Assembly: GCA_034638255.1 (NCBI GenBank) | Contig: JAWPGT010000010.1 | Location: 849,333 to 913,332, forward strand | Direction: 5' to 3' | DNA: 64,000 nucleotides | DNA from: Coprinus comatus | Taxonomy: Eukaryota; Basidiomycota; Agaricomycetes; Agaricales; Agaricaceae | Notes under the pieces: generated by a model | Database searches by the model: none | Seen by the model: the letters and a program-made list of their open reading frames with translations, nothing else | What the model was told of the DNA's origin: nothing | Shown here: one piece after another, positions 57,268-64,000 of the stretch | Numbering within the stretch: position 1 is the first letter of the stretch | Layout: each line of letters begins with the position of its first letter | Program-made: the position numbers and the translations under genes

Positions 57268-60200
57268 CATCCTAAAGCAAATTCGTCAGTCACTCTTGGG
57301 AAGAAATTGCCATGGCCTGGATATATCTACGTCAATTGGGCAACATGGAGCTCTTGGGACGTCCTTCCCTCTGCGTTCGAATATCAAGAATCCTTGCATT
57401 GATGAAATCAATCCTGACTCGAGCAGAATGCTACAACGCGTCTTGAGATGAGAACACTGGTCCAGTTACTCTTATCAACCATTTGGGCCATATCCTATCG
57501 CATTTCACCCATTCCACTATTTGCCCAGACACGTCCTCAAACCATACCAAATAGTGGCGGCCAATCATTGATGCTGGGACCTGTTTTCACGTCAGCCAAC
57601 GCATTCATGCCACCCATATCAAAACTACTCACCATCTATCTCTGTTTCAATTATACACATGACTATCCAGCATGAACGACCAAGAAAACACGGACGTTTT
57701 GATCATACGAGTGGTGCCTGCTGGAAGCTTTGTACACCAAGTCCCTACTGATCAATCTCTTGAACCTTGCATCACCATGTTCTTGTGACCTTCCTTTCTC
57801 CGTCTGTTCTCTCTGGAGTACTTGATCTTGTATCAAGGAGTGGATAACACGTTTTTCTCCTCGAAGCGCCGGTGTCAGGGCTGTTATGTCCCTGACTGCT
57901 GGTGTGTTAGTGGTGTAGTGGCATTGTGTTTTCAGTTGATGAATGTGTATCTTGATTCTTGCTACAATGCTGGTGTCAGATAGGATCGTAGAAGCTGTTG
58001 TCATTGGGGCAGGGGTGAGGGTTGGAGTGTCGACCAGGTGGCTGACCGATCCAAGACGGATTCGAGAAATCCAAACCCGCTAGAAAGTATATGGGATAGG
58101 TGACTCAACGAAAGGACTATTCTATCGTCAATCGAATGAATCAGTGGACCAAGATTCATGGCAGCCAACGGCTGGTATGCTCTCCAGTATCCCGTTCATT
58201 GTGGATGGGCCGTGCGCAATGCACTGGCTGTATACTGGCCTAGGTACCAGAGGAACGTTCACATGGATATCTGGATGTATAACATTCATCTCGGTTACTG
58301 GCAATACCATTTGATCGTGAAGTACGTCCCTCGTACTATAACTTTTGGAGGGTTTATTGACTGCATTAATACAGGTGTTACGAGCATCGGCGCTTTCCAT
58401 CGACTAGCCCCGCGATGTGTAGACCGTAGGAGACTGGCATGTACCTTTCCTCCAGAGGTTAGCTTTACTTTTTGGTCATTTTCATAGAGCAAAGGCTGAT
58501 CAAAAGCAATTGTTTTCTTCCGGTTAGGATTTGGATCGTTAACTGCATGTCCAAAGGCAGGGAAAACTGTTCCAAGGATTCTGCCAAAGTGAATGGCAAA
58601 TCAACAAAAATCTACTTGGTCTGGAATGAGAGGATCGATCCACGGCAACCTTCACATCCATGGTCGGTTCTTGAACCTTGATACTTCTTGTTAGGTTTGT
58701 GAAAATGAAACGCGGGATAAACCTCCAGATAATTGTAGTGTCCAAACTCGTATTCTATCCAATGGGCTCAGAAGTGTGCACGACGCGCGCATGTCACCCA
58801 AGAGCTCACTACTTCCAACTCGTGCACAAACCGATGTTATACTCCAACTCCCTGTACCGTCTGTATTATTCCCTTGGTACCTTCGAACAACTTCACTAGC
58901 CTCTGAAGAATTACAACGATTACTATGGCTCATTCTTGTAGAACTCGTTTATCACATACCACAGCAAACTCGATATTCACACAGCACCAAAAAGTTGACA
59001 ATGATACCTCCACCGGTTCTCCTGGACGCGTCAAATTCTGTCCCTATGTGCGTACACCTACTTTGCCATATAGTGACATCGTTTGGAGGCATGAAGATGC
59101 GTTGTTTTCTGGGGAAGGATAATATTTTTACGACCCTGAAAAAGTCTTGAACCTCACAATCACATTCTGCCACCTTGGTAGCCACGATCTGCCTACCGTA
59201 TCCAATAACGCATCGTCATCTGGCTTAATCGGTGACGGTCTGTTTCAGGATCTGGATCTCTTTCCTCCTGTCGCTGAATAGGTAGAAATAAGGGGTTGTT
59301 GATATTATTTCATGCACCCATGCATTTCATTCATTGCCTTGCTCGTAAGCTGGAGGGAATAGGAGCATACATTTATGCAGAACCAGGTTCGGTGGTCTTT
59401 ACCAGTCACTTACAAACAGTAAATGGAGTCTGCAAACCTTCCCGACAACACTCTTCAAGACTCAAATTCGATTGCGGCCCCGAAACTGTAATAAAGCCAT
59501 AGTCAAACCTGTTGCACAAGGGGTAACGAGAGAAATCATGTACAAAGATGGAGGCTTTAGAATCGTAGTCAGTGTTTCATTCTCTCCTTTACTTGTTCAA
59601 GTAGCTGATATGTTGATGTAAACTTCATCTACCTTTTCTAGACTCTAAATGCTAGCAACCGTAACAAGTAGAAGGCTACCTGCTCCACGATACACAATTG
59701 GAGTTATAACCATTCAAATGAACCTTTGCACGAATCGGTACAGGCGGAGCACACTGCACAATGCTGAGTGGACGCGGTCCCAACATTCACGCGTCTTGAA
59801 ATCAACAAATTCCTTCTGGAGCTTCCTGCATCATCGACTCCTCTCTTTACCATGCTCCGTTATGGTACTTTGGAAATATCTACGTACGCATGTTACTCAA
59901 AGTCGACATATGTTTCCGCCAACCACAATTCCCCAAAAATACCCCTCAACGAAGAATCGACATCGCACATGGGACTTCATCTAGGGCATTCAGACGCGTC
60001 AAACATTATTCTGATGTCTGCTCGCTTGCTTATGGTACTCTGGAATCTATTGGAGTATCGATGTCGCGTCATTTCGGCTCACTCTATATAAACTGGACAG
60101 ATGCGCGCAATATACTCATCATTGTGCGCCCAGAATTCTAGTTCTAGTATCTGGGTTCTGTTGGTACCTCAAGGGTGCAACGAGCATCAGGCTGAAAGAT

Positions 60201-60672
60201 TTACTTCCGTGTTTCGATCTGTTCATCTCTTTCAAGCGGAGGAAACGAGAATATGCGACTCACAGTGACAAGGAGGCTCCGAAGTCTATTCAGTAATTCC
60301 TAGGGCAATTGAACACCTACCTCCAGTACACTCACCTTTTCGTTTTGGGCGATGTTTCTTATACACGATAATGTCGTTGCGCAGAAATGGAGATTGGTGC
60401 TATTACCGGAAGCTCTTTATATGCATCGATGATGGGTTTATTAGAGGCTGTGGGTCGTGTCCGACCTGTGTTTGTGGGGGGTGCCAGCTCCACCTAGCAT
60501 GCTGGGATGATGGTGAAGCTGTGGTGTGGCGCGATTTGCGCTATGGAAGAATCTTTGGGACGTATACGATAAATGGACGCGAAAAATAGTCTCAGTTACA
60601 TGTGGTGGAAGACACGGACACCGCGAAGCTCACTGGAATAATATTTCATTCCTTGGAGACGGCGTTCACATC
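57268..60672. repeat. right arm of the 3.4-kb inverted repeat
   Basis: It is the inverse copy of 27107-30515. Where the arms differ, this copy is sometimes the less damaged one: near 58830 it reads GCACAAACC where the left arm has GCATAAGCC (a stop), and beyond 60589 its frame stays open where the left arm has indels. At 59119-59121 it has TAA where the left arm has TGA (28651-28653). Both arms carry the same run of coding-like patches without an intact gene. Confidence 0.85.
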
Positions 60673-61068
60673 AAACATATAGACACCAGCACGTAGTTCT
60701 CTGTCCCAGAAGCTTTCCATGGAGAAAAATATGACCGTGACGAGCTGTTATACCCGCAAAATTATATAATGTTTATTGGAACACAGGTCATTCTTGTTCC
60801 CGTTCTTGAGTCGCTGGTCGTTAGAACTTACAAAGTCTATTTGATTGATCCTGTTTACGTGGATTCTTCGCGGAGATACACAGGTGATACATTCTCGGCT
60901 TCCACATCAAGTGATCAATCTATAAATGTGTTTCACAACCTGGCGCGGCAATTGATGAGGATTTTGTCATTTAAAATCCGCACTTTCCAGCTTATTACTT
61001 GGTCCTGCAGATCAGTTGTTGTAGGTAAATATAATACATCATATATAAAGAAAACTCTGATAAGTTAG
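60517..61068 (+). pseudogene. coding-like tract of unknown protein, one in-frame stop
   Basis: One frame is open from 60517 to 60693 (KNLWDVYDKWTRKIVSVTCG, then GGRHGHREAHWNNISFLGDG), meets TAG at 60694, and stays open again to 61068 (FSVPEAFHGEKYDRDELLYP, MFIGTQVILVPVLES, SSRRYTGDTFSAST). The composition on both sides of the stop looks like a single globular protein. I do not recognise the family. It starts in the right arm and runs past its end, while the left arm loses this frame through indels, so the right side probably keeps the older locus. Confidence 0.4.
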
Positions 61069-61151
61069 CAGAAGGCTGGAACGGCCTCGATTATGCTAGC
61101 TGTATGCTATGCCGGGGTGGTTTCTTCGGTTAGCGACTAATTGACATTCCT

Positions 61152-62093
61152 TCAGGGGCAGAAGGTAACGGTCCAGGAGTGGTCTCCAGCAGAGCAACCT
61201 CTAACAGGAGAATCGTTTCCACATCCAGATAAATCCTATGGAATATTACACGTTAGCTACCAGTGCTGAAACTTCTTGAGGAAGACTCAAGAAAAGGTGA
61301 TTGAACTCACTCCAGGTGGATATGCGTTTCGGCAACCGCAGTTTACATTTGTACAGGTTACTGTGTCACAACCGTTGACAGAAATTGACATAGATTGAGT
61401 GAATCCCTATAGTATATAAAATTGAGAGGTAAGTGTGCGATTGAATATAAAATGTTGGAAGAAACTGACCTGAATGTTTGAGATATCGTATGCCTATGTA
61501 GTGATGTGTTGTTAGCAAATCAGATATGGTATTTCTTTACCAGAAAGTTACCCACTTGTGGCGTAAAGTTGTTACCAGTGTCAAGATTAAACTCTGCCAT
61601 AGTACAACTCTCTCCTGCACCTCCGCAATTACCGTTCTGGTTGAAAATACGGCCGTTCCACTGTAGAACGAATACATGTCAGAACAAAACCCAACAATAT
61701 CATTCGATAATATTAACAAACCTGTCTGTTGATAGTGAGTGTTTGGGATTGTCCAGCACCAAGGGAGTTGGGTTGTGGACCCGTGTATGAGATTGCTGGG
61801 TTAGGCTTGAAACGTGTGCTCTCAGTTTCAAATTCTAATGATAGTAGTGAAATATCAGTATACTTACAACACCTCCAGATCCTGGCGTGTTGCACCTTGG
61901 AGAGTATCCACAGTTGACATTGGCAATGACCGGTCGGACAGAGTTACCACAATTGTTTCTGAAGGTGACTGAATTTCCATCGTCAGTAAAGCTTGAAAGG
62001 TATAAATTCAGATGAACCAAGCCTACAGGTATGAGCAGCATTTGCGCCAACAGCTGCGGCAAAAACTGTAAGGAAGATATTTTTGTTAACCAT
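61152..62093 (-). CDS. secreted thaumatin-like (osmotin-like) protein
   Basis: The seven exons are 62093..62027, 61968..61868, 61805..61722, 61660..61556, 61493..61470 (24 nt), 61406..61311 and 61235..61152, about 186 residues in frame. It starts with a signal peptide (MVNKNIFLTVFAAAVGANA) followed by HTFTFRNNC, a thaumatin-family start. Further on are ISYTGPQPNSLGAGQSQTL, WNGRIFNQNGNCGGAGESC, TMAEFNLDTGNNFTPQAYDI, GFTQSMSISVNGCDTVTCTN and CGNDSPVRGCSAGDHSWTV ending TFCP. Many Cys residues imply a disulphide-rich extracellular fold. Small fungal thaumatin-like proteins are secreted; some bind or cleave beta-glucans, and roles in fruit-body wall remodelling have been proposed. The acidic cleft residues cannot be judged here. 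All introns are GT..AG and 57-76 bp; the exon 3 start could be 15 nt earlier. Confidence 0.88.
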
Positions 62094-64000
62094 TGTCGAA
62101 TATAGGACACTTATGTATTAACTATACAATGCATTTTCCTCGCCTTTTATACCTCATACCCTCAAGGCTCAGCTCGAGAATAGAATACTAATAGAAGTGA
62201 GCAGGTGCTTGTTTCAGCCTAAGCGGTCAAAAAATCAAGCCGTTACTAAAAATAATATGCCGTAGCACATGGTCTAACTTGTCGAGTCCAACAACGAGCC
62301 GAATGGTTACGAGAAGCACGGAACATGTACATTGTTGATTTGATTGTACATTCGACCTTGTGTATCACATAGAGGCTAGACAAATTCGCTTAGATTATTA
62401 TATTCCAAGCAGCACTGTTTCGTATCGCTTGGAGTAAATCGTCAAACAGAGCCTAAGTAACAGCCTAAATATTGGAATTAGCGGTTTTGAAAACGGTCAA
62501 AATCACCGACACTCTATTTTAACAAACTTACTATGAGTGTTTGCTACGTACCGTAAGTATGATGGTGTATTTCTGCATGAAAATGCTGAATGTATTAATG
62601 GCTACTGTCATTCCCCTACGCGGGGTACTAGTTGAACCCACGTTGTGAAGTCATACGTACGGCCAACTACTTTCCCTTACAATACTATACTGCTTGTTCG
62701 TCTAGGTTTCTTCCAAAGCTCTCGATATAAATACGAACCCTACATCTTCTACAATCTTAATCTTATCCATATCTTCATATGCTACTAATAAATTGAGCGA
62801 ACTTTTCTAGAGGAGCATGATCCACCGATTACCGATAATTCCAGTGAGTAACATCTGGCTCACTCAATATTTTCTCGACAATCAATACGTTCTTCACCAG
62901 CTGCAGCATTTACCATCATCGCAATCGCTTGTGTTGCTCCTTTCCACATATCTTTGAGAAAGAAGAAGCTTTGGACTTGAATGTTATGTGATATGTTCGC
63001 CAGTAGTACGAATGCAGTCAATCACCTCAACCTGGGATAGGTTGTTAACAGGTCCGCTTCAAATTCGTGTGTCGTACTTATTGATGATATTGCATCAAGG
63101 GAACGGATGCTTGACATGGTGAAATTCATATTATTTGTACTTGAAGTTTGGTTGTGGACAGTGGTATATAGTAGTATAGTACCCAGGTTCACGCTTCGGA
63201 GGTGGTTCTCTCACGAAGTCTGGATTCATTCCCCAGGCCTGCAGGTTGCTCGCTGGACTTTATATTATATTCAGGGTGAGGTTTTGATTGTTTTGTTTAG
63301 TCTCTGTTTGATTATTGCCCTTGGTTGGTTTTGTTCGATGGTGATATTGAGGTAAAAGATTGGAAATTTAAGTATAGAATAAATCCCAAAGACCATTGCC
63401 ACGGTTTTTCAACGGCCCTTGGGATATGATTTATTTTGGGACTGATTCTTTAGACTTTGACAGGAGCATGACTTCATTGATGTCATGACTTTGTACAACG
63501 TAAGTCACCATGAAGGGGATGTCTCAGATATAGTTGTAGTATATAAGTACGAGTATTGGGAGGCTATCGTATCGTTGTTCCTTTCATCAACTTATCTCTC
63601 TCCTCTCTCTTTTTGCTATGGGGGATTTCTCTCCCGCTTTTTGCCTTCCCAACTGGTCCTTTTCAAACCGTCATTCGACTAAATTGAACGACTTTATCAC
63701 GCTTGGGGTTGCGGACCATGGAGGTACTGTGCATACAGTCACTTTGTGCGATGATCACAAGACACTGATTATGCGTTGCAGCGTGCATGTCACCCTGTGT
63801 ATGTAGTGTTTGTTATAATTATATAACATTATCTAGAGTAATGCTCTTAATCTACATACAGGATCAGTCATCTACGTCGGTGCTACAGTGTGACCGGAGT
63901 CAAGAATGGAATAAACATTGAAGGTATGTGCGTTGTGGGATATGTTCTTGTTGGCCCCTAATGTAAAAACTAATGTCTGTGAATTTGTTTAGTGTTCTTG
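62094..64000. other. unassigned right end of the window
   Basis: The first few hundred bases are the promoter side of the thaumatin-like gene. Further on are short ORFs only: 63107-63355 (plus, hydrophobic, with SLCLIIALGWFCSMVIL) and 63618-63806 (plus, MGDFSPAFCLPNWSF). The second could be the first exon of a gene continuing past the edge, but there is nothing to identify it. Confidence 0.35.

Noticed and set aside
27107..60672. The inverted repeats as TIRs of one giant 33-kb transposon
   Set aside because: The outer border fades instead of ending sharply, no target duplication was found, and the interior holds a core metabolic gene. A segmental inverted duplication is simpler.
1..64000. 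tRNA, rRNA, CRISPR array or bacterial operon features
   Set aside because: No B-box-like GGTTCGAATCC with matching stems, no rRNA words and no regular spacer arrays were seen. The gene structure is plainly fungal.

Overview
The window is nuclear DNA of a filamentous fungus, most likely a basidiomycete (Agaricomycotina-like). Genes are cut by many short introns of about 50-90 bp with GT..AG borders. The galactokinase and the thaumatin-like protein read like mushroom-forming fungi. The transposons (a Plavaka/CMC-like element, a DUF6589 protein, a chromovirus with an extra zinc-knuckle ORF) are types abundant in that group. No bacterial, rRNA, tRNA or CRISPR feature was seen. The species cannot be named from sequence alone.

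Layout. 1-11.3 kb is ordinary gene space: the start of a gene running off the left edge, RAI1/DXO decapping nuclease, a Pex26-like tail-anchored peroxin, an FAD-dependent oxidoreductase, a small PARP-like ADP-ribosyltransferase with an H-Y-E triad, and a C2H2 zinc-finger protein. 12.7-24.9 kb is a three-layer nest. A multi-exon DDE transposase gene was hit by an LTR element that left a solo LTR (5-bp duplication TTTGA). That solo LTR was then hit, inside its TATA box, by a complete 8.9-kb Ty3/Gypsy chromovirus of the same family in opposite orientation (5-bp duplication TAAAT). 25-32.9 kb has no recognisable gene but carries one arm of a large inverted repeat of about 3.4 kb (27.1-30.5 kb); the other arm lies at 57.3-60.7 kb. 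Between the arms are a gene for a long disordered protein (33.0-34.7 kb), a compact 3.6-kb TIR element with a DUF6589 gene convergent on a RecQ-like helicase gene (37.2-40.8 kb), galactokinase (41.5-43.5 kb), a small hypothetical gene, and a 6.5-kb Plavaka-like element (45.8-52.2 kb). Past the right arm are a decayed coding-like tract and a thaumatin-like protein gene (61.2-62.1 kb). The last 1.9 kb is unassigned.

Most notable. (1) The 37.2-40.8 kb element has 298-bp apparently perfect terminal inverted repeats and a clean 7-bp target duplication, and pairs a C-terminally short DUF6589 protein with a short RecQ-like helicase; I do not recognise this arrangement as a named transposon class. 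(2) The Gypsy element shows a self-priming layout: 10 nt just inside its 5' LTR are exactly complementary to the RNA 5' end predicted from its TATA box. (3) Its Gag frame is open for more than 200 codons upstream of the first ATG, and it has a third ORF with two CCHC knuckles in ATGA overlap with pol. (4) The nest can be read to the base from its target duplications.

How the genes relate. The host genes are unrelated housekeeping functions (mRNA 5'-end quality control, peroxisome import, galactose entry into metabolism, redox, ADP-ribosylation, transcription). They form no cluster or pathway. The mobile elements explain most of the remaining structure.
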